Shown: in pieces, positions 28,190 to 35,966 of the stretch | How positions within the stretch are numbered: position 1 is the stretch's first letter | How the letters are laid out: every line of letters starts with the position of its first letter | Source of the DNA: CANLDA01 sp964021645 | Lineage (GTDB): Bacteria > Pseudomonadota > Alphaproteobacteria > Rhodobacterales > Rhodobacteraceae | Direction: 5' to 3' | Assembly (NCBI GenBank): GCA_964021645.1 | Contig: CAXIAD010000005.1 | Coordinates: 1 to 64,000, forward strand | Length of the DNA: 64,000 nucleotides | The notes under the pieces: generated by a model | What the model was told of the DNA's origin: nothing | Database searches by the model: none | What the model saw: the letters and a program-made list of their open reading frames with translations, nothing else | Position numbers and translations under genes: made by a program

Positions 28190-28995
28190 TGCCGCGCGCT
28201 GCCTTTGTCACCGGAGGTTCAAGCGGCATCGGCCTAGCCGCAGCGCATCAATTGGCCGCCAAGGGGCACGATCTAGCGCTGTTTGCGCGCGACGCTGACA
28301 AATTGGTGACGGCGCAAACCGCCCTGCTGGCCGCCCACCCCAAACTGCGCGTCATGACCTATTCTGTGGATGTCAGCGACAGCGACGCCCTGACCCAAGC
28401 CGTCGCCACAGCCATCACCGATCTGGGCACGCCCGAGATTGCCATTGCCAGCGCGGGCATCGCCGTGCCGGGATTGTTTATCGAGCAACCCGCCCAACTG
28501 CACCACGATCACATGGCGGCAAATTATTTCGGCAGCCTGACCTTTGTGCAGGCCTTGATTGACCCCATGCGCGTGGCAGGTGGCGGGCAAATCGGGTTGA
28601 TTTCCTCGGGTGCGGCATTTTTTGGCATCTATGGCTACAGCGCTTATGCCCCGTCCAAATTCGCCCTGCGCGGGTTGGCCGAGGTGCTGCGCATTGAGCT
28701 GGCAGAACTCGGCATCGGGGTCACGCTATGTTACCCGCCGGACACCGATACGCCGCAGCTTGCATCTGAGAAAAAGACCAAACCAGCCGCAACCCAAATG
28801 ATCACCGAGGGTGGCGGGCTGTGGTCCGCCCCCGATGTTGCGCGCAAGCTGCTGCATGGCATGGCGCGGAACCGGTTTATCGTCGCGCCCGGTATGCAGA
28901 TGGCCGCGCTTAACGTGCTTGGCAGCCTGATTGCACCGTTATTGCGCCTGCATCAAACCCGCATTCTGCGCAAGCTGGCCCGGCGCACAAAATGA
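28189..28995 (+). CDS. Short-chain reductase resembling 3-ketodihydrosphingosine reductase
   Basis: 268-residue SDR. NADP site FVTGGSSGIG (residues 6-15), catalytic Ser140, Tyr153 and Lys157 in SAYAPSKFALRGLAE. After this comes CYPPDTDTP (181-189) with E-KTKP-ATQMI downstream, a run I recognise from eukaryotic KDSR/Tsc10. A Leu-rich C-terminal segment (LNVLGSLIAPLLRLH) could sit on the membrane. The expected reaction is NADPH reduction of 3-ketosphinganine to sphinganine, the step after serine palmitoyltransferase. The synthase gene is three genes upstream in the same operon. Function is inferred from motif and context. Confidence 0.84.
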   Translation: MPRAAFVTGGSSGIGLAAAHQLAAKGHDLALFARDADKLVTAQTALLAAHPKLRVMTYSVDVSDSDALTQAVATAITDLGTPEIAIASAGIAVPGLFIEQPAQLHHDHMAANYFGSLTFVQALIDPMRVAGGGQIGLISSGAAFFGIYGYSAYAPSKFALRGLAEVLRIELAELGIGVTLCYPPDTDTPQLASEKKTKPAATQMITEGGGLWSAPDVARKLLHGMARNRFIVAPGMQMAALNVLGSLIAPLLRLHQTRILRKLARRTK

Positions 28996-29879
28996 CCCCT
29001 TCCGTCGTTGATATCACCCTATTGGCGGCCCTGCTGCTGGCGACGGCCTATGCTGTTCTTGTGCTGGTGTTTTTGGTGCCCAAAACCCGCGCCTTGGGCA
29101 AGGATATGCTGCATATTATGCTAAGTGCGACCCTGATAGCCGGGCTAATTTGCGGCAGTTTCGTCGCGGGTGGTTTGATCCTGTGGATCGCCTTGATCCT
29201 GCTAGGGTTTCGCATCGGATACGAGACTGGATTCGTCACTATTTCACCGCAAAAGTCCTATTTGACGGGATCACTGTTGGCCGCAAGCACCGCCGCCATC
29301 ACGTGGTTTTCCGCGCCCCAAATCATCATGGTTCTGATCACGCTGTGGTCGCTATGTTTGATGCGTCACCTCTGGGCCTATTTCAGCGCTCAGCGCACCG
29401 ACATAGTATCGCAAATCTTGCTCTTTCCACTGCTACCTTTTCTGCTGTTTGCCCATGCAGCAGGCCTGCCTGACTATGCGCCCTTTGTCTTGGGGAGTTA
29501 CCTGTTGGTTGAGACGTTTGACGGCTATGCGTTGGTTGCCGGGAAACTGTTTGGCCGCACCAAGGCGTTTCCGACCCTATCGCCGGGAAAAACCGTTGAG
29601 GGTCTTGCAGGGGGGGCTGTCATGTTGGTGCTAACGGCCATGGCGGCGGCCTGGGCACTTGGCCTGCCAATGGTGCCCACATTGCTGCTATCGCTCTTGG
29701 TGGGGGTTCTTACCGTCGCGGGGGATCTGGCAGCGTCGCGCCTGAAACGGCAGGCTGGTGTTAAGGATTATCCGGTTCTGATGGCCCGTCAGGGAGGCGC
29801 GTTGGATTCGCTGGATTCATGGGTTGCTGCGGGGGCTGGGCTGGGAGCCGTGCTGGCGCTTTATGGTGTCTTTGGGTGA
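28992..29879 (+). CDS. CdsA-like phosphatidate cytidylyltransferase, variant signature
   Basis: 295-residue protein with about eight TM helices. The C-terminal region SRLKRQAGVKDYPVLMARQG-GALDSLDSW (residues 249-277) aligns with the CdsA signature S-x-x-K-R-x4-K-D-x10-G-G-x-x-D-x-x-D. The usual His before GG is Gln, and the usual DR is DS. CdsA makes CDP-diacylglycerol from CTP and phosphatidic acid. In this locus it could feed the two CDP-alcohol phosphotransferases or activate a different lipid phosphate. It overlaps the reductase by 4 bases (ATGA). The organism should have a separate housekeeping cdsA near dxr/rseP. Confidence 0.8.
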   Translation: MTPSVVDITLLAALLLATAYAVLVLVFLVPKTRALGKDMLHIMLSATLIAGLICGSFVAGGLILWIALILLGFRIGYETGFVTISPQKSYLTGSLLAASTAAITWFSAPQIIMVLITLWSLCLMRHLWAYFSAQRTDIVSQILLFPLLPFLLFAHAAGLPDYAPFVLGSYLLVETFDGYALVAGKLFGRTKAFPTLSPGKTVEGLAGGAVMLVLTAMAAAWALGLPMVPTLLLSLLVGVLTVAGDLAASRLKRQAGVKDYPVLMARQGGALDSLDSWVAAGAGLGAVLALYGVFG

Positions 29880-29992
29880 TGCGGCGGGTAATGCGGCCAC
29901 CTTCTTATGCGGTATGACAAAATCAATAATTCAGATTGCCACCAAAACAGCATAGGGTCGACCAAGACCCCCGTGACCGGAAACCTTGGCAC

Positions 29993-31132
29993 ATGACACT
30001 CATCGGCCCCGTGACCCGCATTCTGCTCGTGCCGTCGCTGTTGCGACTGGTCGGTCTGTTGCTATTGGTTGAGGCCGTGTTTCTCGCCGAAAGCTTTCAG
30101 GGGTTGATGGAGGCCGCTCTGCGCTATGATGGCTCCCTTGGGGATGTGCTGTATCTGCTTAGCTTTCGCTCACCGGAAATACTGGACCTCGCCCTTGCGC
30201 TTGGCATGCTGATCGCCGTCTATTTCACCATCGCCGAGGCCCGCAATCGCGCAGAGCTGATCATCCTTGCCACCGCCTCTGTTAGCTGGACGCGCGTGGT
30301 TGGATTTTGCCTTATGTTGGGCGCGATCGGTGCCTGCCTTAGCTTTTTGATCGCGGCCTATCTGTTGCCATTGGCGCGGTTTGCAGAACGCATCGCGCTA
30401 GCAGAGTTACGCAAGGATTACGTGATCGCGCAGGTTCTAACACCGGGGCCGCGCAGCACGGTGCAGACATTTGACGACATCACATTTATCGCGACGCAGC
30501 CCCATACAGATGCCCAAGAACGCGGGCAGTTATTCGTCTTTCAACCCGGTGAAGATGGCGGATGGCGCGCCGCAGTGTCGCGGGATTGGAACATTCAGTC
30601 ACCCGATAATGGCAGCCAATACGACATCGTTTTGAAACAACTGCGCGCCTATGACAAAGCGGCCCCCATTGCCGGCAGGGACCATGCCCGCCCCATCAGC
30701 GCGATCACCACACGCAACGCGCGCTTTGCCTTTGATATGGATGATATCGCGCCCAATCCCGAGCGGTTGATGCGCAGCGATGAGCGGCCCTTGATCCAGG
30801 CCAGCACCATGAACTCGGACGCTGATCCTGACACGCGCACCCGTATCGCCAAGGCCGTGGCGCGGGCCCTATTGGTGCCGGCCGCTGCCCTGTTTGCGCT
30901 GGTCGCGATATTGGCGGCAGGGGGCGGGTATGGTCGCTATCTTGCCCTGCCTATCGCTGCCTTGATGATTGTCACGCTGGACGTGATCGGGCGCACCCTG
31001 ATGGGGAATGCTGCGGCCCTGCCATCTGTGTTGCTCTATGGCGGTGGTGCCCTTGTGTATCTTGCGCCACCACTGGCCTATCTGCTGTGGCAGGGGGAGC
31101 AATTGATGATCCCCGTCAGAGGTGCCCCATGA
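29993..31132 (+). CDS. LptF-like permease (YjgP/YjgQ family)
   Basis: 379-residue inner-membrane protein with three N-terminal TM helices (LLRLVGLLLLVEAVFLAESF, a second near residue 65, a third near residue 115), a periplasmic beta domain (residues about 140-275) and three C-terminal TM helices. This is the LptF/LptG plan. The LptB2FG complex extracts lipopolysaccharide from the inner membrane. The ATG at 29993 is preferred; 19 upstream codons are open but unsupported. Its stop overlaps the LptG-like start by 4 bases. Whether this is the housekeeping LPS pair or a paralogue for the local lipid is open. Confidence 0.85.
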   Translation: MTLIGPVTRILLVPSLLRLVGLLLLVEAVFLAESFQGLMEAALRYDGSLGDVLYLLSFRSPEILDLALALGMLIAVYFTIAEARNRAELIILATASVSWTRVVGFCLMLGAIGACLSFLIAAYLLPLARFAERIALAELRKDYVIAQVLTPGPRSTVQTFDDITFIATQPHTDAQERGQLFVFQPGEDGGWRAAVSRDWNIQSPDNGSQYDIVLKQLRAYDKAAPIAGRDHARPISAITTRNARFAFDMDDIAPNPERLMRSDERPLIQASTMNSDADPDTRTRIAKAVARALLVPAAALFALVAILAAGGGYGRYLALPIAALMIVTLDVIGRTLMGNAAALPSVLLYGGGALVYLAPPLAYLLWQGEQLMIPVRGAP

Positions 31133-32235
31133 CGGGTGCTGCAATGTTTGGCATCGCCGTGCGCAGTATCCTGTGGCAGCATTTGCGCGCCATTGGCTTT
31201 GTGATGTTTGTGTTGCTGATCGTCGCCTTTTCCATTGACCTGTCCCAAACGATGGATGAATTGATCACCAAAGCGGCAGAGACAAAACAGTCTCTAATTC
31301 GCATCATAGTCCCTTATCTTGGATATCGTGCGGCGGATATTGTTACACGTCTGTTGCCCATGGCCTGTCTGGCAGGCGCGTTTTTCGCCGAACTGTTGCG
31401 CCGTCAACGGATGGAGGATGTGATCCTCTCCGCAGCCGGTGCCTCGCCTGCCTTGGTGCTTTGGGCCCTGCTGTTGATTGCCGCTGGTGTGGGCAGTTTT
31501 CAGGCTACGATGGAGGGATGGTTGCGCCCTTTGGCTGTGTTCAATCAGGTCGACATGGGCGTTGGCACCTATGCCAGTCGCTATCGACATCACGAAACTG
31601 ATGCGCGTTGGTTTGTCACGGATGCACGCGCAATGCAGGCCCGCGTCATCATCAGCGACACGCCGCAACTGCGCGACATCACCCTGTTTGACGGCATTGA
31701 TCAGGACGCGCTAAATGCCATTCTGACCGCCAAAAGCGCCACCGCTGGCGCGCAGCCGGGAGAGTGGGATTTGCAAGGCGTGCAACGCTGGGTGCCTGAT
31801 GCGCGCGGCAATATGCAACCCACACAACTGGCCCACGCGACCATCACCTTTCCCCTCTCCGAGGCAGAGCTGCAATATCTCACCGTGCCCGCCTTTAACC
31901 TGCCAAATGATGACCTGCGAGAGCTGCGCAGCACCGCCACCGGCCTGCGCAAAGCGGATGCCGATATCGCCAGCTATCGCCGGATCACAGCCTTTTTCCT
32001 GCCCGGTATATTCATTCTATTGGGGGCCAGCTTGGCGCAAACCGGATACAAGGGGCGATGGTTCGCGCCCTTTCGTCTGACGGCCTTGGCGGTACTCGGA
32101 TATATCTGTGTCGTCTCGGTCAAAATCTTTTGGTCGTTGGGTATTTTTGGTCAGGTGCCGCCCCTATGGGCCTGCATCACATCCCTGATATTGGCGGCGG
32201 GCTTAACCTTTGCCCTACAGGCGCGGCGGTTCTGA
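31129..32235 (+). CDS. LptG-like permease (YjgP/YjgQ family)
   Basis: 368-residue partner of the preceding gene with the same plan. TM helix 1 is IGFVMFVLLIVAFSIDLSQTMDE. The coupling segment AFFAELLRRQRMEDVILSAAGASP between TM2 and TM3 is the LptF/G motif that contacts LptB. A periplasmic beta domain follows, then three C-terminal helices (FFLPGIFILLGASLAQTGYKG and two more). The ATG at 31129 gives the ATGA overlap. Convergent with the nucleotidyltransferase and overlapping its 3' end by 21 bases. No LptB-like ATPase gene is next to it. Confidence 0.85.
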   Translation: MTGAAMFGIAVRSILWQHLRAIGFVMFVLLIVAFSIDLSQTMDELITKAAETKQSLIRIIVPYLGYRAADIVTRLLPMACLAGAFFAELLRRQRMEDVILSAAGASPALVLWALLLIAAGVGSFQATMEGWLRPLAVFNQVDMGVGTYASRYRHHETDARWFVTDARAMQARVIISDTPQLRDITLFDGIDQDALNAILTAKSATAGAQPGEWDLQGVQRWVPDARGNMQPTQLAHATITFPLSEAELQYLTVPAFNLPNDDLRELRSTATGLRKADADIASYRRITAFFLPGIFILLGASLAQTGYKGRWFAPFRLTALAVLGYICVVSVKIFWSLGIFGQVPPLWACITSLILAAGLTFALQARRF

Positions 32236-32988
32236 AAAATGTGCATCGTTGGCCTGAATACGGGGCCACACAACATCACGTGCGCGCGCATACATGGTTT
32301 CGTCATCCATCTCGGCCCATGCAAGATCATCTATTTTGTGACATGCTAGCGGGGTCTCTTGGGCGAAATTCACCACGGCAAGTTCGTAATCAGAGGCAGG
32401 GCTTGCCGCAAATTGCGCCTCGGCATGGGTCTTTAACTGCGCCACAGATTCTGCTGAAAAACACGTCACGCCTGCCAGTTCGCCATGATGTGGCTCCGCC
32501 CGACAGGTGATATCCTTGGACATTTCGACAAACCGCTGATGCGCACCGCCCTGATCCTGCGCCCAAACATAGACCTCGTCCGTGGCCTTTGTTTCACCGG
32601 AGACCATGATCAATGTCTGATCCGGCCCCAATGATGCCAAGGCGCGGCGCTCATAAATCAGGTCACTTTCCAACAAGGCCACCGGCCCGTTCAAACCCTC
32701 AAGCCCGACCATCATAGAGCGCAAACTGCCCGCCTGCGCATATTCGGGATTATGGATCAACTCTACTCCGGCAACCTGACCAAACAGCGCCTCATATTGA
32801 TCACCAAGATGTCCGGTGACAATCCGCACCCGCTTGATACCGCGTTCCTTTAGCAACCGGACAGAGCGCTCGACCAAACGCTCCCCCCCGATTGAAAACA
32901 AGCCTTTTGGCGTTAGCTTCCCCAATGGACCCATGCGCATACCGCGGCCCGCTGCCAAAATTACTGCATCCAAATCGCTTCCTGTCAT
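32215..32988 (-). CDS. Nucleotidyltransferase (sugar/polyol-phosphate cytidylyltransferase-like)
   Basis: 257-residue GT-A-fold nucleotidyltransferase. The N-terminal VILAAGRGMRMGPLGKLTPKGLFSIGG is the NTP-binding loop with the K-x3-P-K-x-L pattern. ALLESDLIYERRAL carries the metal Asp near residue 107. The general shape fits LicC-like and inositol-phosphate cytidylyltransferase enzymes. A divergent CDP-alcohol phosphotransferase starts 60 bases away, a pairing that in thermophiles is fused as a CDP-inositol synthase plus transferase. CTP:inositol-1-phosphate activity is therefore a good guess, not shown. A TTG at 33000 is an alternative start. Confidence 0.8.
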   Translation of the reverse strand: MTGSDLDAVILAAGRGMRMGPLGKLTPKGLFSIGGERLVERSVRLLKERGIKRVRIVTGHLGDQYEALFGQVAGVELIHNPEYAQAGSLRSMMVGLEGLNGPVALLESDLIYERRALASLGPDQTLIMVSGETKATDEVYVWAQDQGGAHQRFVEMSKDITCRAEPHHGELAGVTCFSAESVAQLKTHAEAQFAASPASDYELAVVNFAQETPLACHKIDDLAWAEMDDETMYARARDVVWPRIQANDAHFSEPPRL

Positions 32989-33048
32989 TTTTGCGCTCAA
33001 ATATGCTCGAATTCCAGTATAAGCCTATGTTATGCATTATGAACAGCT

Positions 33049-33744
33049 ATGACGAGGCCGTTTCACAGGATGAAAGAAACACCGCTAACATTGGGCCATG
33101 CCCTACGCCACTCTGACCATCAATTGCGCCGGTCGGAATGGCAGACAAATTGGGCCACCGCGTTGTTCTTTAGAACGCCCGGTGTTGCGATGGCGTGGTT
33201 GTTATTGCGCATGGGCGTAACCCCGATGAAGGTGACGTTGTCCGGGTTGGCGCTTGCGATCTTGATGCCGATTTGCGCCTCTGTCCTGCCGCTTGGTATT
33301 GCGGGGCCGGTTTTGTTTCTGCTTGCTGTAATGTTTGAGATTCTGGACTGCGCCGATGGCACCATGGCCCGCATCAGCAATACCGTGTCAGAGACAGGCG
33401 CACGGGCCGATTTTCTGGCGGATATGTTGCATTGGGGCTTGTTGTATTTGGCATTTGGTATTCTCGCGGACCGCATGTTTGATCAATTTTGGCTGTGGAC
33501 AGCGCTGGCGGGCATCGCGGCTTGGCTGCGGTTGTTTGCCCGCATTTGCAATGACAGCGTGCCCAAGATCGAGGTGGAGACATCCGCCACATTGCCCCCG
33601 CTTTGGTTGCGGTTCATCATGGGGCTGTCGGGCCTTATTCCTTTGCTGACGATCTTTCCCAACCATATGCATTTGGTTGTCAGTGCCGTGCTGATCTATG
33701 CGCTGCTTGATATTGGGGATGCGGTAGGCCGCGCCTTTCGATGA
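33049..33744 (+). CDS. CDP-alcohol phosphatidyltransferase-like protein 1
   Basis: 231-residue membrane enzyme. The full CDP-AP motif D-x2-D-G-x2-A-R-x8-G-x3-D-x3-D is present, with Asp100, Asp103, Gly104, Gly117, Asp121 and Asp125, between the second and third of about five or six TM helices. These enzymes swap CMP from a CDP-alcohol for a hydroxyl-bearing acceptor. It lies divergent from the nucleotidyltransferase and overlaps the downstream GT4 gene by 4 bases. This suggests it builds a phosphodiester that the GT4 enzyme then glycosylates. Substrates unknown. A start at 33070 is possible. Confidence 0.86.
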   Translation: MTRPFHRMKETPLTLGHALRHSDHQLRRSEWQTNWATALFFRTPGVAMAWLLLRMGVTPMKVTLSGLALAILMPICASVLPLGIAGPVLFLLAVMFEILDCADGTMARISNTVSETGARADFLADMLHWGLLYLAFGILADRMFDQFWLWTALAGIAAWLRLFARICNDSVPKIEVETSATLPPLWLRFIMGLSGLIPLLTIFPNHMHLVVSAVLIYALLDIGDAVGRAFR

Positions 33745-34871
33745 AAATCCTGCAAGTCAGCCCCTACGCCATGTCGCGCCCCGGCGGCGTGCAAACCCAT
33801 ATTCGCGATCTATCTGATTGGTTGATTTCGCAGGGCCATGAGGTGCGTATCATTGCCCCACCCGGCCCCGCGCACGTCAAAGAACACGAAACGGTCCTCC
33901 CTTTTGGCCATTGCCGCACGATATCGCTGCATGGCACCAGTTTTGAAATTAGCCGTGCGTCACGACGCGAGTTGCGCGATTTACAGACGCAGTTGACGGG
34001 TTGGGGCGCTGATCATGCCAGCACGGTAATGCATCTGCACACCCCGTGGACACCCATGATGCCCTGGCAGGTCTGGCGCAAAATGGCCGTGCCCAGCGTT
34101 GCAACCTTTCACGCGACCCTGCCCACGGCTGCAAAATTTGACCCGATGGATGCGTTTTTGCGCCGCGCAGCCTCCTATTTCAACAAACGCCTCGCGCAGC
34201 TAATTGTGCCATCCGATGCGCCGCGCCAACAATGGATCGCCGCCGGTGCAGCCCCTGTTCCCGCGATCTTGCCGCCCACCATCAACCTTTGCGCGTGGCG
34301 GGAGGCAGGCACGAAATCCATCCGCACGCCCGCCAAATTTCGCATCGTGTATATGGGCCGGCTTGAGGCGCGCAAAGGCGTCGATGTGCTGCTCTGCGCA
34401 TGGCCGGAAATTCGCCGTGCCGTGCCCAACGCAGAGCTGATAATCGCGGGTGACGGCGAGTTGCGCACAGAGATTGCCGCGCGCATTGCCACCTTTGACG
34501 GTAGTGACGTCTCCCTACGCCCGCCCCCCTCAAACACCGAGGCGCACCGCCTCATTGCCAACGCGGATATTTTCGCCGCCCCCGCCCTGCACGGCGAAAG
34601 CTTTGGTCTGGTTTTGATTGAGGCAATGGCCGCTGGCACCCTGCCCGTCGCCGCCAATAACGCAGGCTTTGCCACGGTGATGACGGGAGAAGGTGCTGAA
34701 TTATTGGTACCTGCTGGCGATGCTGGCGCCTTGGCGCAAAAAATCATCGCATTGGCAGGTGACCCCACGCGACGCGACGCCCTGCAAACATGGGCAACAA
34801 AACACGCCAACAACTTTGATGTTGCCACAGTCGGCCCGCAGTATTTGACCCTATATCAGAGTCTAAAATAG
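33741..34871 (+). CDS. Glycosyltransferase family 4, PimA/PimB-like
   Basis: 376-residue GT-B enzyme. The N terminus MKILQVSPYAMSRPGGVQTHIRDLSDWL is the GGV-H loop found in GT4 enzymes that act on phosphatidylinositol (PimA-type). The donor site shows IVYMGRLEARKGVDVLL and the GESFGLVLIEAMAAGTLPVA (E-x7-E) motif. With an inositol-phosphate synthase and two CDP-alcohol phosphotransferases in the same cluster, glycosylation of an inositol phospholipid is the natural hypothesis. The transferred sugar is unknown. ATGA overlap with the preceding gene. Confidence 0.87.
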   Translation: MKILQVSPYAMSRPGGVQTHIRDLSDWLISQGHEVRIIAPPGPAHVKEHETVLPFGHCRTISLHGTSFEISRASRRELRDLQTQLTGWGADHASTVMHLHTPWTPMMPWQVWRKMAVPSVATFHATLPTAAKFDPMDAFLRRAASYFNKRLAQLIVPSDAPRQQWIAAGAAPVPAILPPTINLCAWREAGTKSIRTPAKFRIVYMGRLEARKGVDVLLCAWPEIRRAVPNAELIIAGDGELRTEIAARIATFDGSDVSLRPPPSNTEAHRLIANADIFAAPALHGESFGLVLIEAMAAGTLPVAANNAGFATVMTGEGAELLVPAGDAGALAQKIIALAGDPTRRDALQTWATKHANNFDVATVGPQYLTLYQSLK

Positions 34872-34877
34872 AGCCTA

Positions 34878-35831
34878 TTACACCTCGAACCCCGATTTTC
34901 GAGGATACCTTCGCGCCAGCCATTTTCGCACCATCCGTTCAACACGCGGATTGGGATTGTGCTCAAAACTGTCATTCAATGTCGCCGTGATTGGTCGCCT
35001 TAGGTCCAGCATTTTCAGCTGTGCCCAACTCCAAAGCGAGAGATTTTCTAGTGAGGCATAGCCCTCGATCTTGCGTGCCTCGGCCCGTGTGGCTGCAACC
35101 GCTGCCCCAGTTTCCACCAGATAATGCGGGTAAATATATTCCGTCGGCACATTGCCCGCCGCCCGAAACCGTGAGGCGCGCGTATGGGCATAATCATCTG
35201 CGAATTCGGCCACCATCTCTGCCAGTCGCACGCGCGAAAACAACAGCGGACCATGGATAGCATGCGCGCGCGGTTTGGCCCCGAAACGCGCATTTAGCTG
35301 TTGATCCGCATGCCCCAATGCAAGGTTCCACGGGCTGGCCGCATCCGCATCCAATCGCGCCAGCGGCGTTGTCATCTGCGCCCCAAATAGCGCCAATTGC
35401 TGCCCCCCCCGATGCATCCCCGCAATCAACCCCTCGCGCAATAGCAAGGCATCATCCTCAAAATACAGAAAATCCTCGCTCAGCCCGTTGATCAGATGCA
35501 GATGGCTGACAATGGCAAAGGAATTGAACGTCGGCAAATTTTCCGCCTGCATGATTTCATCGTGATGCACCACCGTCAGGCGCGGACAATCAAGATTCAA
35601 CCACGCGGGCACCTGCGGGCGACAAGTGACCAGAAACACCCGCCCCAACTCTGGCAAAAACTGCTCAAGCGAACGCAGGCAATACCGCAGGGTCTCAAGG
35701 TTATCGCGCGTGCGGTTTGGGTTGGTGTCGCGCCCATCACTCGCATAGGCGCGCAACGTCTCGCTATAGCCGTCAAACTGATCATCCACCCAAGTGATCA
35801 CCACATCATAAGTCTTGTTTTTTGCGCTCAA
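34878..35831 (-). CDS. Stealth-family sugar-phosphate transferase
   Basis: About 317 residues. Contains the Stealth conserved regions in order: CR1 YDVVITWVDDQFDGY, CR2 RDNLETLRYCLRSLEQFLPE with VFLVTCRPQVPAWL and TVVHHDEIM, CR3 FNSFAIVSHLHLINGLSEDFLYFEDDALL, and a CR4-like PEYIYPHY-type segment (here TEYIYPHYLVE). Stealth proteins transfer hexose-1-phosphate to glycans in capsules, as does the lysosomal GlcNAc-1-phosphotransferase in animals. No in-frame ATG precedes CR1. A TTG at 35831 or one at 35876 must be the start. It faces the FGGY kinase (divergent, about 135 bases) and ends 6 bases from the GT4 stop. Confidence 0.85.
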   Translation of the reverse strand: MSAKNKTYDVVITWVDDQFDGYSETLRAYASDGRDTNPNRTRDNLETLRYCLRSLEQFLPELGRVFLVTCRPQVPAWLNLDCPRLTVVHHDEIMQAENLPTFNSFAIVSHLHLINGLSEDFLYFEDDALLLREGLIAGMHRGGQQLALFGAQMTTPLARLDADAASPWNLALGHADQQLNARFGAKPRAHAIHGPLLFSRVRLAEMVAEFADDYAHTRASRFRAAGNVPTEYIYPHYLVETGAAVAATRAEARKIEGYASLENLSLWSWAQLKMLDLRRPITATLNDSFEHNPNPRVERMVRKWLARRYPRKSGFEV

Positions 35832-35966
35832 TGCCTTGCGTCTCTCTGTTGTCGTCCTGCATATGATATTGCACAAACACCCGGTTTTGTGCCAGCGTCT
35901 GCACAGGGATTACATGCCTCTTGCGTCGCAAATCCGCGCCTTATTTGGCCATCAAAGGAATTTACC

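Noticed and set aside
35496..35966. 157-codon extension of the FGGY kinase
   Set aside because: Lies antisense to the Stealth gene and has no FGGY features; the TTG at 35967 has an ideal ribosome-binding site.
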